A DNA stretch of 64,000 nucleotides from Nectonema munidae (GCA_030549495.1 JAUIRK010000970.1:673830-737829); one strand, 5' to 3'; shown: positions 10,461 to 20,350, counted from the first letter of the stretch. The notes: generated by a model from the sequence alone, not told the origin. Translations and numbers: made by a program.

Positions 10461-10851
10461 ACAACATGTAAATTTTTTTCTTGGTTTCATCTAAATAATT
10501 TGATAATAAAAAATATCATCATATGTGTTGTTTTTGAAATTTTGGTTATTTTGTTACTTCGTGGTGAATTTGTAGATGGCGTTAATTTTGATATTTTGAT
10601 TGAAATTTCAATTAACAGAAGCTTATACACTTACTGGTATGTTTTTCAATAAAATAAATATTATAAACTATAATAATAAATTCTTTGTATTTCCTGATAA
10701 TTTTTTTACATTTTTTGAAATTTAAGAAAATCCTCAACAAGTAACATCGGCGTCAAATTTGAGGAGAAATAAAAGGATTAACTCTAAACTGATATCAAGG
10801 TCGAGTTTTAGTGAAATTATAATTGAAAAAGGTTGACAAAAGAATGAGAAC
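10461..10851. other. Unique left flank of the tandem array
   Basis: Non-coding, AT-rich. It occurs once in the window, because the repeated unit starts at 10,852. A TTAA at 10,774 or 10,613 could mark the outer end of piggyBac-A, but no matching terminus was found. Confidence 0.4.
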
Positions 10852-11490
10852 GGGTAAGGAACTAACAAAATTAGGTTGGCGACAATTCTGAATGATCTTT
10901 TATATAATGCTATATAAAAACTATAAATTAAAAAGTAAAAATTATACTTTCACAAAACAGGATTTTATTACAAAAAATGAAATTTTATAAACAAAAATTT
11001 TATAACTTTTATTTCAATAAAAACATTATATAAATAATTGTAAATCTTAAAAAAAATCGTTTACAATTTGAACAAATGTAATAGGTATATTTTTTACATA
11101 TATATTTTTTGCACGCATCACACTTTCTCGTATACCTCTGGTTCTAGATTTCTTCGAATCCAAATAAAAAATCCTCCACTACTCTGTGTTTCGCTAGGCA
11201 ACTCTTGATCCTCGAATCCATAAAAAATCAGTAAACTGCGCACACGAAAAGGGGTGTCCACGCTGTTTGCCTGCAGTAGCATTGAACTTTGGCAGAGCTC
11301 TAAAGAAAGATCTCTCATAAAAAATTTTCTACCCCCTTTTTTCGTACTTGAAAATTTTTATCGGCAATCATGCTTTATCCAGCTATTGTGCACGGCTATA
11401 TCTAAGTAATTAGTAAAAATAACCATTGTCCACCTCCTTGAAGATCTATAAGTTAAATATGACCTGAGCATTTGGTTGGTCTTATCTACT

Positions 11491-11502
11491 CCCCCCCCCC
11501 CC
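11491..11502. repeat. Poly-C tract inside the GGVD codons of piggyBac-A
   Basis: Twelve C (G on the coding strand) at the conserved KGGVD motif; here the frame reads KGGGGVD. Units 2, 3 and 4 have 10, 12 and 6 bases, so the tract is length-variable. Six bases give the canonical KGGVD. Confidence 0.8.
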
Positions 11503-12206
11503 TTGAATTGGTTCTACAAAATAATTATCTCCGGGTTACGTTTATCACCAACTAATTGAATCTCACTCAAGTGTTGGCCAGACATAACATACACTACTTT
11601 AAAATTTCGCTGTGCATGTTTCGGAGGAATGAAAGCAGTAAGTGAAGAGTAATTTTTATATAAATTTTTGATTCAGTCTCAACAAGGCCTAGCTGTTGTA
11701 AGTGTTTAGGTCTGAAAATATGTGGTATGAAAACGCGGTTAGATCTGGCTGTCCCGCATATTGTAAGGCCCCTGTAGTTCCCCATACACATAAATCATGT
11801 GAAGTAAAAAATCTGTCCGTAATAACTTACTAAAGGTATATTAGAATCAGTAACTAACCGTTTGGCAATATTAGTACCTCCAAAATAGCTTTTATCACTT
11901 AACCCAGAAATATAAATCTCTGTTTTCAGTATGTAAAGAGACCTAGCATCTGTACAGTGATATAGTTTAATTCCGTATCGACCAGACTTAGAAGGATCAT
12001 AAATTTTGATTCTACAATTACCTCTAAATTTGACAAGTTGTTCATCAATTGTCACATAATCTTGAGGAAAGAAAAAATGTGAGCAATTAGAATAAAAAAA
12101 GTATTGCATATATCTTATAGCAGAAATTTTGTCATTTTCATTACGCTCGTTTTTTTTATCAAAACAAATGAAAGAGTGGATAAGCATAAACATGTTGCGT
12201 GTCATA

Positions 12207-13305
12207 GTGCTGTGCAAATTAATTGGGACAGTGGTGGGAAAAATAAAAAAACAAACAATTTATTATATCATTCATATTTAATAAGAAATATGTCCACCTT
12301 TGGCCTGTATGACCATTCTCACACGCTTCGGCATTGATTTTACCAGTGTCGAACACATTTTCACCAGTTCTTTGTTATGGTACTAGGTTTTGATAATGGC
12401 TGAAATAAGCTTTTCCATAGTTGAACAATCTTCTCTCGCTAACTATAGCCTACAAATTTTCAATTGGATTGATGTCCAGCGAGTTCCCAGGCTATGGTTG
12501 AACAGTTAGACCAGTTGTTTCGAAGAATGCCTTCATTTTTTCGATGTGTGACACCGGGCAAGGTCTTGCTGAAAAATAGCCCTTCCACCTGGAAAGTCTT
12601 TTTATACAGTATGAAGCAAATGGGTTTGCAAGATATCCATGTACTTATCGCTGTTCATCATTCCTTCGACTAGTATAAGTCTTCCTGGACCTTTAGCAGT
12701 GAAACTTCCCCAAAACATCTTTTTAGACGGATGTTTTGGGGCTTGCTGAATGTGTCCATCTCGTAGAGGCTCGTTCACCCTTTGTCTCACTACCGAAGAT
12801 CGGTGGCCATGGACTTCAAAATGTGCTTTTCCGAAAATATGACATTGCTCCAGGCATCTACATCCCAGTTTTTATAATTGCGTGCCCACTGAAGTCGTTT
12901 TCTTTTCATGGCAGGTGTTAACAGTTGCTTTTTTAATGGTTTTCTGGCAAGTCTACCAGCGGCGAAAACCTACGACGGACTGTTGATGAATCAATACTTA
13001 TTCCGTATGTCAATAAATCTCTTGTAAGATCTTGGCCTGTCTTCTGTGGATGTATTTTACTGTTTCTTAGCAAGAATTTGTCATCGCGTGGTGTTGTTTT
13101 GCGTTTTCTTCCACAGTTTCTCTTCTCTCTCCCTCCAACTGACCAATTTCTTCAAACTTCTTTACAAGACGTCCCACAGTCGATTTTGCTAGGCCTAGAC
13201 ATTCAGAAATCTCTCTGAGAGTTTTATCAGTATGTTTTCTAAGAGAATTTGCACCTCTGAAAAAGGTTCACCATTCTGTTCATTGAACAAGTATTTAACT
13301 TTTTA
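12207..13305 (-). mobile_element. Tc1/mariner element inserted in piggyBac-A (unit 1)
   Basis: About 1.1 kb. The left end reads TA then GTGCTGTGCAAATTAATTGG; the right terminus near 13,305 (next to TA) is strongly degraded. Minus-strand transposase parts: an N-terminal helix-turn-helix with TLREISECLGLAKSTVGRLV and KKFEEIGQLEGERR; then HFEVHGHRSSVVRQRVNEPL, HPSKKMFWGSFTAKGPGRLI and MMNSDKYMDILQTHLL; then FQQDLARCHTS, the second DDE strand; and a degraded INPIE-type region. Canonical Tc1 proteins have FSDES before FEVHG; here the text is degraded (IFGKAHFEVH). Several frame changes make it inactive. It splits piggyBac-A between MGQVK and MTRN, which are adjacent regions in intact family members. 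Confidence 0.85.
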
Positions 13306-13733
13306 TAAGGATAAAAAGGGAGTAATTTCACTTGTCCCATATGTATTAAACATCCAAAATATGCCATGAGATCAGAAAGTTGAAACTTTTCAAAAGTAGA
13401 ACGCAAAATTCATATTTAGGAGATTCCAGACTAAAAATGCTTTAAAATATGCAAAATAACTTCTGTGGTAAAAAACACTTCAAAAATTTCAAGAGAACAA
13501 CTAAGACATAAAGCGCTGCTTGCAGGACCAGGTGGGCTTTGATATACATCTCTAATATTTTGGTTGTGATGATGGCCTTGATTTGATTTAGAAGAATCCC
13601 AAAAATACTCAGTATTATCTGGTGCTATGAGTGAATCGCAAAGTAAATCTTCTTTAGAAGCAGATGTTGAATCCAATTCGGAAAATGAGGTACTTGTGGG
13701 CTCACTAGAAGAAGAAGAACCCAGAGAACTCAT

Positions 13734-14250
13734 GGAAAAAGGTAAGTTTGAAAAACAAACTTTGATTGGAAGAAAAATCTGGATGGAGAAAGAAGTTAAT
13801 TTTTATTCTAAAGGAAGTTCAAGTGAAATAAATCAATATAAGAAACACTATCGTTTTTAAATGATGGCTCAGTGCACAGAATGTTACATGACAAATTATA
13901 CTCACACAACAGCAAATTTTTTAGTTTCAAAGTTTTAGAGAGAGTAATCTAGGGAATGAAGAAAAACCCAGTTATATACAGTTAAAATAACATTTCAACT
14001 TTTGGATTAACGCCATTCAAAAAAATGAAAAAATTTTATAATTTTTACATACAAAAATATTTTCATATTTCTTATATTTTTATAAGAAATTTTTTGAAAT
14101 TAATATCATTAGTCAAAAATTAAACGCTCTTAACATGGATTATCTTTCTCTCATTTCATTTAAGTTCATTTAAATCAACATTCATGCTGTTTTTCTTTTT
14201 CTATGTAAAAAAAAGAAGTAAAACAATCAAGTGGAATTTTTCTCCAACAT
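13734..14250. other. piggyBac-A 5' flank, non-coding
   Basis: AT-rich sequence upstream of the piggyBac-A start codon. A plus-strand open frame at 13,627-13,860 is only the antisense of the transposase N-terminus. No clear terminal repeat with TTAA was found. Confidence 0.4.
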
Positions 14251-14500
14251 CCCAAAATTGGGAGCGTTCGCGTTAAGATTGTATCGTTCTCTCAGATGTA
14301 TTTATATATTGTAACATAAATTCTTGTAAAATAATATATATAACAAGGTATAGCTATTCTTTTGTAACAAGGGCCGGTAGGTGTTTAGTGGGATGGAAAG
14401 TCCAGTTAGACTTGGACTCAGCATTCCGGGCGGGCCACGATATCCGAAAGGATGGGTACGAACGCCACAAAACAACTTAATTAATTAATTCTCCAACTAC
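14251..14500. repeat. GC-rich structured element, copy a (unit 1)
   Basis: It begins with the palindrome TCCCAAAATTGGGA and GGAGCGTTCGCG, then AT-rich sequence, then a GC-rich core from about 14,370 to 14,475. The core has a TCCAGTTAGACTTGGA hairpin (one G:T pair and one mismatch) and ATCCGAAAGGAT, a 4-bp stem closed by a GAAA (GNRA) tetraloop. It ends with three TTAA-like repeats and CTCCAACTAC. A second, about 95% similar copy lies at 14,628-14,872. On the minus strand TAGTTGGAG and GTTCGTACC, 27 bp apart, weakly resemble Pol III A and B boxes, so a tRNA-derived SINE is possible but unproven. Confidence 0.6.
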
Positions 14501-14627
14501 CGTGCCGGTTTTTTACCCTGGTTTTCTTCCTCTGAAGAATTCAAAGGTTTTTACGGTTAGGTAGTGCTCTAGCGACCCGATTCTACGTGGTTAGTAATCA
14601 AGCTATCACTAGACATTAAGTTTGTTT
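14501..14627 (+). repeat. Inverted fragment of LINE-A type between the two structured elements
   Basis: The sequence GTGCCGGTTTTTTACCCTGG followed by TTTTCTTCCTCTGAAGAATT (14,503-14,542) is the reverse complement, with two or three changes, of 20,235-20,280 in LINE-A, where it encodes VFYPGFLPLKNSK near the start of the endonuclease region. Here it lies on the plus strand and reads only briefly before a stop. It is a separate LINE fragment or a shared repeat. Confidence 0.55.
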
Positions 14628-14872
14628 CCCAAATTGGGAGCGTTCGCGTTAGGATTGTATCGTTCTCTCAGTTGTATTTATATATTGTCACATAAATTCT
14701 TCTAAAATAATATATATAACAAGGTATAGCTATGCAGTAACAAGGGCCGGTAGGTGTTTAGTGGGATGGAAAGTCCAGGTAGACCTGGAGTCAGCATTCC
14801 GGGCGGGCCACGATATCCGAAAGGATGGGTGCGAACGCCACAAACAACTTAATTAATTAATTCTCCAACTAC
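14628..14872. repeat. GC-rich structured element, copy b (unit 1)
   Basis: Same layout as the copy at 14,251-14,500. Here the first core hairpin is perfect: TCCAGG/CCTGGA with a TAGA loop. The ATCCGAAAGGAT hairpin is identical. The changes between copies cluster in loops and flanks, while the GGGCCGGTAGGTGTTTAGTG core is unchanged. Confidence 0.6.
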
Positions 14873-14917
14873 TGGACCTTTGTGTAAGTTTAATATACCT
14901 GGTCTTGCGACGGTTAT

Positions 14918-15590
14918 AATCAATCAGTTTTGATAAGACTTGTCAAAAATCATCATCATGTAAAAAGTCAAAACTAACATTTTTAAGTACGCTGTATTAA
15001 AAGGTGATATTCATTTTATATAAAAATTAGTCAATATGTCATTAATCAATCAATTTTGACAAGACCTCTCAAAAAAATAAAAATCAGATTATCATCATGT
15101 AATAAGTCAAAACTAACATTTTCAAATACGCTGTATTAAATGGTGATATTCATTTTGTATAAAAATTAGTCTATATGTCATTAATCAATCAGTTTTGACA
15201 AGACCTGTCAAAAAAATAAAAATCAGATCATCATCATGTACTAAGTCAAAACTAACATTTCAAGTACGCTGAATTGAAAGGTGATATTCATTTTGTATAA
15301 AAATTAAACTTTATGCAATACTTTTTTTAATTTTATCGTTATTTATATATATTTAAAATGCGCTGAATTTACCTGTAGCAATTATTTTGTGTAAAAATGA
15401 GTCATTGTGTAATAAATCAATAAATTTGACAGGACCTGTCAAAAACAAGTTTATATTACACAACATTATGGTTGAAATCTACCACTTTCAAGCACGCTGA
15501 ATTAATTTATGATATTATTTTGAAAAATATCTCTTCATTTTCAATATATCAATCAAATTTGATTTGACCTATCAAAAAAATAAAACCAAA
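14918..15590. repeat. Minisatellite of about 126-139 bp period (unit 1)
   Basis: CAATCAGTTTTGACAAGACC or close variants start at 14,921, 15,047 and 15,186, with more degraded copies near 15,418 and 15,545. Each period also carries AAGTCAAAACTAACATTTTC, a TACGCTG(A/T)ATT phrase and TTTTGTATAAAAATTAGTC. It lies in the 3' (left) arm of the 8.6-kb TTAA element and continues the block at 10,200-10,460. Confidence 0.8.
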
Positions 15591-15750
15591 TATATATTGT
15601 AGTTTGAATAAACTATATATAGTAAACTAATTTGATAAATTTGTTGTATACAATTTTTGATATTTAAAATGATGAAAAAAAAATTCAAAACTGAAAAAAG
15701 AAACAAAGCAGTAAAATTTATTAATTACACAAAAGTAAAAATATTTATAA

Positions 15751-17422
15751 TTAACAGTCATGGCAAATTAATATAGAGTGAAGCGAACATGATTTTTTGC
15801 ATTTTTAGCATTGTTGCTTAATTTTTTTTCAATTTATCTCTGTTTTTTGTATATCTTTCGCCAGTAATTGATTTTAAACATATATCACAGCATCTATTTA
15901 GTCCTTTTTTATCTTCTATATTTGTAGGTATTACTATTTTTGTTTAAAATAATGTTTATTTTACTTTTCAATTTGCTTGACAAACCTTCAGTTGGACTTT
16001 CTTTAATATATGGTATAACAAGAGATTTTACAATTTCCATACCAAAACTAAAGGAATCAATTTTCTTAGGATCATTCTTGTTTTTTAAGCAACATACAGT
16101 TCCAGCATTTACTCTACAAGTGTCTAAAACAAAACTCCACGCTTTTATTGTCAACTTTCTCGATTTTCTCACACAAGAACGAGGTCCTATGCGTTAATCA
16201 AAAATGTCAGTTCCACATTTTGTGTAATCATACAGCTTGAAAATAGCTGGTTTTTTCTTTACTTTTTGGACACTCCTAAAATAGGAGGAATAGAAGATAA
16301 AATTTGAAAGTTTTTCTTATTCGACTTTTTTCTGACAATGTAAATATGTAAGCTTAAATATTTATAATAATGTTTTTCCCAAAATACTTTATACGAAAAG
16401 TATCTTTTATCTGTTGAGGAATACCCTCTTTTGTAGACATTATAGTATCTCACACATGTAATTTTTTCTTTGTATAAAAACTCAACTTGTGGTATAGAAG
16501 TATAAAATCTATCTATAGTTATATTTCTTCCTTCTAAGTCAGAATATTGCTTTACTTTGCCTACCAAATGTTTAACTATACTTTGTGTAGTGCTCATATA
16601 AAAAGGACTACTGCCTTGATTAGGTTTTTCAGAGTAAACAATCGAATTCTACTGAGCTTAAAGATCTAAATAGAAGACCGTACTTTGCACTTGGGTTAAC
16701 ATATTTGCAACAGTTAGCATTAAAAATTTCAAATATATCACGAAAAGCTGCAAAACGACCGAGTTTTCACCTTTCTTTTCTACTTGTAAAGTCATCAAAA
16801 CAAATGCGTTTATTCAGAAAATAAAACCTTTTTTACACAGAAAAAAAAAGAACAACCACTATCTGACCACAAAAAAATTAATCTTAAAAAATTTTGCTTT
16901 AAAAAGAAGGGTTGATGAAAAAAATGAAGGTTTTAATGATCAAGAGTTGAGTTGGTCCACAGAATATCCTGAAAAAAGGGGTCGACAAAGAAAAGAAAAT
17001 GTTATAAAAGGTGGCGTAGGACTGAAACACAACGTTCATGCTGAATCACCTTTAGAATATAGTTATCACTCTCTTGTTCGTTAATTAAATTATACATATT
17101 CTCATTTAATGCGTCCTCAATTGAATTAAAAACTCTATTATTTTCGTAAAAATTTCTAAACTCTTCACCAGAAAAAAATATAGTCCAAATCAACATGGTC
17201 TCCAAGAATGCTTTCTTCAGATGAATCCAAATAAGTGTACACATCAACTTCATCATTTCCACTTTCGGATATTTGATATTCCAACATCTTCCCAGAATCA
17301 TATTCAAGTTGAAATATGTTTTCTAAAAATGGAGTCGAACTGCTTTCTTCACTTGAATGTTCTCTTTTTGTTGCCGTTTTCTAGTTGTCAGGATCTAATA
17401 ACAAAACATCAATAAACTCCAT
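15751..17422 (-). pseudogene. piggyBac-B transposase remnant (unit 1)
   Basis: A piggyBac-family transposase distinct from A and C. Minus strand, in order: an acidic N-terminus (EHSSEESSSTPF, then SESGNDEVDVYTYLDSSEES), then FAAFRDIFEIFNANCCKYVN, then directly AKYGLLFRSL. The usual stretch between these two with the first catalytic Asp (the 'DEQL' type motif) is missing, an internal deletion. Then GRNITIDRFYTSIPQVEFLY (second Asp), GYSSTD, FSYKVFWEKHYYKYLSLHIY, LSSIPPILGVSKK, CGTDIFD, RKSRKLTIKAWSFVLDTCRV, and a C-terminal CDICLKSITGERYTK with QC, CKKSC and HDC. Stops and frame changes are spread through it. It is probably the resident transposase of the 8.6-kb TTAA element. Confidence 0.82.
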
Positions 17423-18706
17423 ACAAAATATCTAAAAAATACCTTAGTTTGCAAGTATCAAAGGAATAAAAGACGAACAATAAATTTGGTAGTGTTCGCA
17501 ACGTGATATTCTTTACGTTAGCGAGTGGTTTGTTTACACACAAAACATTGAAAATAATTTTCAAACTCAGGCAATTTTTTTTCAATAATAATTATGTGAC
17601 GCCAAATGGTTTTTTGCGTATACTAGATTTTTGTTTATTTGTTCAGACGAAAAAAGAAACAAAATATTTATTTCAACGTTGAATTTTTGATTGTGAAAGT
17701 ACAAGTAATCATTTGAAAAAATATACAGGCACTAACACATATGTAACAGAGATGGGATCGACTCTATGGCTCAGACAAGGACCTTGAAATGTGCAGATTG
17801 CTCACATAATTTTATCTTAATATTTTTAAGAAATTATATAATTTAGAATTAGATGGTAGTGCGTGATGTATAGAGTCGTATGAATTAGTCCAATTGAATG
17901 ATTTTTTAGATCCATTCTAAAAACTTTTTCTAAATATTTTATGGGTGCATGAAAAAAACTTTTAAGAGTCACTAATGATAGCACCACTATTTTTTTATTG
18001 TTAAAAGTTTGAAACTAACACATTTAGCTTACACCTTTTAATGAGAAGGATAAAAATTGAAAATTTAAAAAGCACTCCATAAAAAAAATTTTTTTGTTGT
18101 TTTTGTATAAAACTTTATTTTACTTATTTTATTCCAAAAAGATTTCTTATATAAAAAAATAGTTCCTTTGTAGAAAATTAGATGAGAATCATTTTTGGGA
18201 AAAATTGTGTTTATTGTTTTTGCTTTGGAAAAAAATATGGTTTAGATTAAAAACAAATTATTGAATTCAGTTAATTAAACATATAGATTTAACGGAACTT
18301 AATTTTGTGTCGAACTATAAAACTTTCATGAAAATGTATACTAATAAGAAAAAAATTCCAAGTAAATAAAGTACATTGTTTGAGGTCATTGACCTCATCC
18401 CTGAATATTTTGAGAGTTAATTTTTCAAACATTCTATCAAAAACATGTATTTCATAGCTCAAAAAATAAATTATTACAAAAACTCCCTTTTTAACTACCA
18501 GAACTTATTTTAAGTGTTCTAGGGCTTCAGATCTTGAGCTAAACTCTAGTATAAACACTTCCAATCTTCACTTTTTTTTAGAAATTTTATAAAATGAACA
18601 ACAAAAAAAAGTCCTGAAATATTGCCAAAAAAATAGAACAACTTGTAATATATTTTTAGAAAAAACTTTAGAGGGGGGAATCCGCCCCTCCTAGCACTAA
18701 ATAGGG
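17423..18706. other. 5' arm of the 8.6-kb TTAA element (unit 1)
   Basis: Non-coding sequence between the piggyBac-B N-terminus and the right terminus GGGTTAA. It carries the perfect inverted hexamer pair at 18,381-18,397 and the GC-rich subterminal GAGGGGGGAATCCGCCCCTC (18,671-18,690), which is itself partly self-complementary. The element's promoter should lie here. Confidence 0.5.
18381..18397. promoter_or_regulatory. Perfect IR1 nuclear-receptor palindrome (ecdysone-response type), unit 1
   Basis: TGAGGTCATTGACCTCA is an inverted repeat of AGGTCA with a one-base spacer. On the minus strand it reads GAGGTCAATGACCTC, the idealised palindromic element bound by the ecdysone receptor/USP heterodimer. 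It lies about 0.96 kb upstream of the piggyBac-B start, inside the transposon's 5' arm. The sequence match is exact; function is inference. Confidence 0.45.
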
Positions 18707-18710
18707 TTAA

Positions 18711-20350
18711 TAAACAAATAAAAAAAGAGATACAAGAATGGATCCTTGAGGAACCCCGTCTTTAACGTCTAATAAAGAGGCAATTCTATTGTTAATAATA
18801 GTAAACTATTTTCTGTCCTTTAGATAGCTTTTAAACAAATTTAAAAAAATTTGCCTCTAAATCCATAATATTCAAGTTTTCTCAAAAGAAAAACATGGTT
18901 GATACTGTCAAAAGCATTGGAAAAGTCAAAGAATAACGTACATGTTTCTTTATTGTTATTAAGGCTTTTCGATAAATTGTTGACAAGAGTAGCAACTGTA
19001 AAATCAGTTGACATTGGAGGTCGAAATCTTGTCTATTCAGGATTTTATACTTTGCAATAAAACTTAACATTCTATGATTGATACTTTTCAAATATTTAGC
19101 TTATAAATGGATAAAGACTAATGGGCCTATACTTGTTGTAAGCATATACATGTTTCCACTTTTGAAAATGGACTTAGTCTATTTTAAGTTTATCTGGGAA
19201 ACATTTTTCTTGATATTAATAAGTATGGATAAATTATCAACAATGTAAATGGAGAGTAATTTCCCAGTTTTATTAGAGATGTTGTCATAATAAGAAGAAT
19301 TAGTTGATTTGAAGGAACTAACAACCGTTAAAATCTCCTCATTAGTAACCATTTCTAAGAAAAATGAATTATCTAAAGCTTTGATATTGGGTATGGATGA
19401 AGGGAAACTTTCAAAAGACTGATATTGATTAGCAAAGTGCTAATTGAGTTCATTACAATCAAGTTACGGAGGTTTAGATTTACTACCGATCAAATTGTTG
19501 ATATTCATCCACATCTGTTTCATACTTTTTCCCAAATCCTTAAACTTATTAAATAAGTAGGTTTTTTTAGTTTGTACAGCTTGTTTGTATTTATTTCTTT
19601 GCAATTTAAAATTATTCCAGTTACCTAGAATTCTTTTTTGAAAAATATAAGAAATAAATAATGTTTTACTTTTTTCATATTTAAATCTTTGGAAAACCTT
19701 TTGTTAATTTGAATTTGTTTTTTATCTTGCAATGGAAAGTTTTTCAAAAATGCTAATTATTTTGATATTCAAAGAATTAAAATATAAATTCGCATTATGA
19801 ATTTGATCAATATTCCAGTCCTCTTCCAATAAAAATTTACGAAATTTCTTATAATTTTTATTACTAAAGTTTCGGACGGATATTTAAAACAACGAATCTG
19901 TATCATTAGATAAAATTTATTGAAATTAATAAAGTTAGGAAGATGATCAGAGACACTTAAAATTAACTTACCGGAAAAACTATTATCATAAGAAAAATTT
20001 GTACAAATGTTATCAAGAATGGATGAACTGGTTTTATGCGGTCTTGTGGTGCCAAAGATTTTCTAATGGAAATTAAACTCATGGATCAAATTTAGAAATT
20101 ATTTTAATTTTTTAGTAATGAGTATGTTAATATTAAAATCTCTTAAAATAAGTGTCTTAAATTTCATATAAAAAAACATTGAGGTCAGAAAGAGGCCTGG
20201 ATACTGCATAGCCTTGATATATAACAATAGAAACTTTTGAATTCTTCAGAGGAAGAAAACCAGGATAAAAAACCGGCACCACGGAATGTTGATTGTTCTT
20301 AAATAAAAGAATATGATTATAAAAGAGATATGCTACAAAAAAATACAAGA
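18711..20350 (-). mobile_element. LINE-A, endonuclease and RT N-terminal half (unit 1)
   Basis: Heavily decayed non-LTR element on the minus strand. From about 20,350: an endonuclease region with GFLPLKNSKV and AVSRPLSDLNVF, then FNINILITKK, FNFH, IFGTTRPHKTSSSILDNICT and SDHLPNF (the terminal SDH motif of APE-type endonucleases). Then an RT start with NKYRPIS, MSTDFTVATLVNNLSKS, CTLFFDFSNAFDSINHVFLL (catalytic Asp), YYGFRGKF and a shifted GVPQGSIL at about 18,750. At 18,710 it stops at TTAA; the YADD-type box follows at 10,069 in the unique flank. Many stops and frame changes make it the oldest recognisable element here. Confidence 0.8.

Larger units (their letters stand above)
11015..13733 (-). 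pseudogene. piggyBac-A transposase, split by a Tc1 element (unit 1)
   Basis: DDE_Tnp_1_7 (piggyBac) transposase on the minus strand. From the ATG at 13,733: an acidic, Ser-rich N-terminus (MSSLGSSSSSEP), YQSPPGP, and LEIFEVFFTTEVILHILKHF; then, after a frame change, DLMAYFGCLIHMGQVK, ending at the Tc1 insertion near 13,305. It resumes at 12,204 with MTRNMFMLIHSFICFD and DYVTIDEQLVKFRG (first catalytic Asp), YDPSKSGRYGIKLYHCTDAR, later GTARSNRVFIP and a GGVD box at a poly-G run. RSSRRWTMVIFTNYLDIAVH follows, then a C-terminal cysteine motif CDACKKYICKKYTYYICSNC. Several frame changes plus the insertion make it inactive. The cysteine motif matches the usual piggyBac C-terminal domain. The conserved block order shows it was once a full-length transposase of about 600 residues. 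Confidence 0.85.
10070..18706 (-). mobile_element. 8.6-kb TTAA-flanked piggyBac-type insertion in LINE-A
   Basis: The insertion is bounded by TTAA at 10,066-10,069 and TTAA at 18,707-18,710. The left end starts CCCTATTCCAGGTTGGCAAT; the right end, read inward, starts CCCTATTTAGTGCTAGGAGG, so the inverted termini share CCCTATT. Removing it rejoins LINE-A between its GVPQGS and YADD-type motifs. It contains the piggyBac-B transposase remnant (15,751-17,422), a minisatellite in its left arm, and secondary insertions (piggyBac-A with Tc1, and a structured repeat pair). The size far exceeds a normal piggyBac element of 2-4 kb because of these insertions. Only this first copy is complete: the array unit starts at 10,852, so later copies lack the left terminus. 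Confidence 0.72.

Noticed and set aside
10461-10851. Target-site duplication at the array start
   Set aside because: The flank (AATGAGAAC) and the internal junction (TTATATTATA) share nothing beyond chance with the unit edges.
13627-13860. Plus-strand open frame with Ser/Glu-rich protein, repeated in every unit
   Set aside because: It is the antisense of the acidic, Ser-rich N-terminus of piggyBac-A, where codon bias leaves the opposite strand open.
14360-14480. Hammerhead or HDV-like ribozyme in the GC-rich structured element
   Set aside because: The hammerhead core (CUGANGA with GAAA at the right spacing) is absent, and I could not fit the HDV double pseudoknot. Only simple hairpins are supported.
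14251-14872. The structured pair as long terminal repeats of a retroelement
   Set aside because: The copies are only 127 bp apart, have no TG...CA ends, no primer-binding site and no coding sequence between them.
15940-16197. Plus-strand 85-residue open frame present in units 1-3
   Set aside because: It overlaps the C-terminal catalytic region of piggyBac-B on the other strand, which has clear family motifs.
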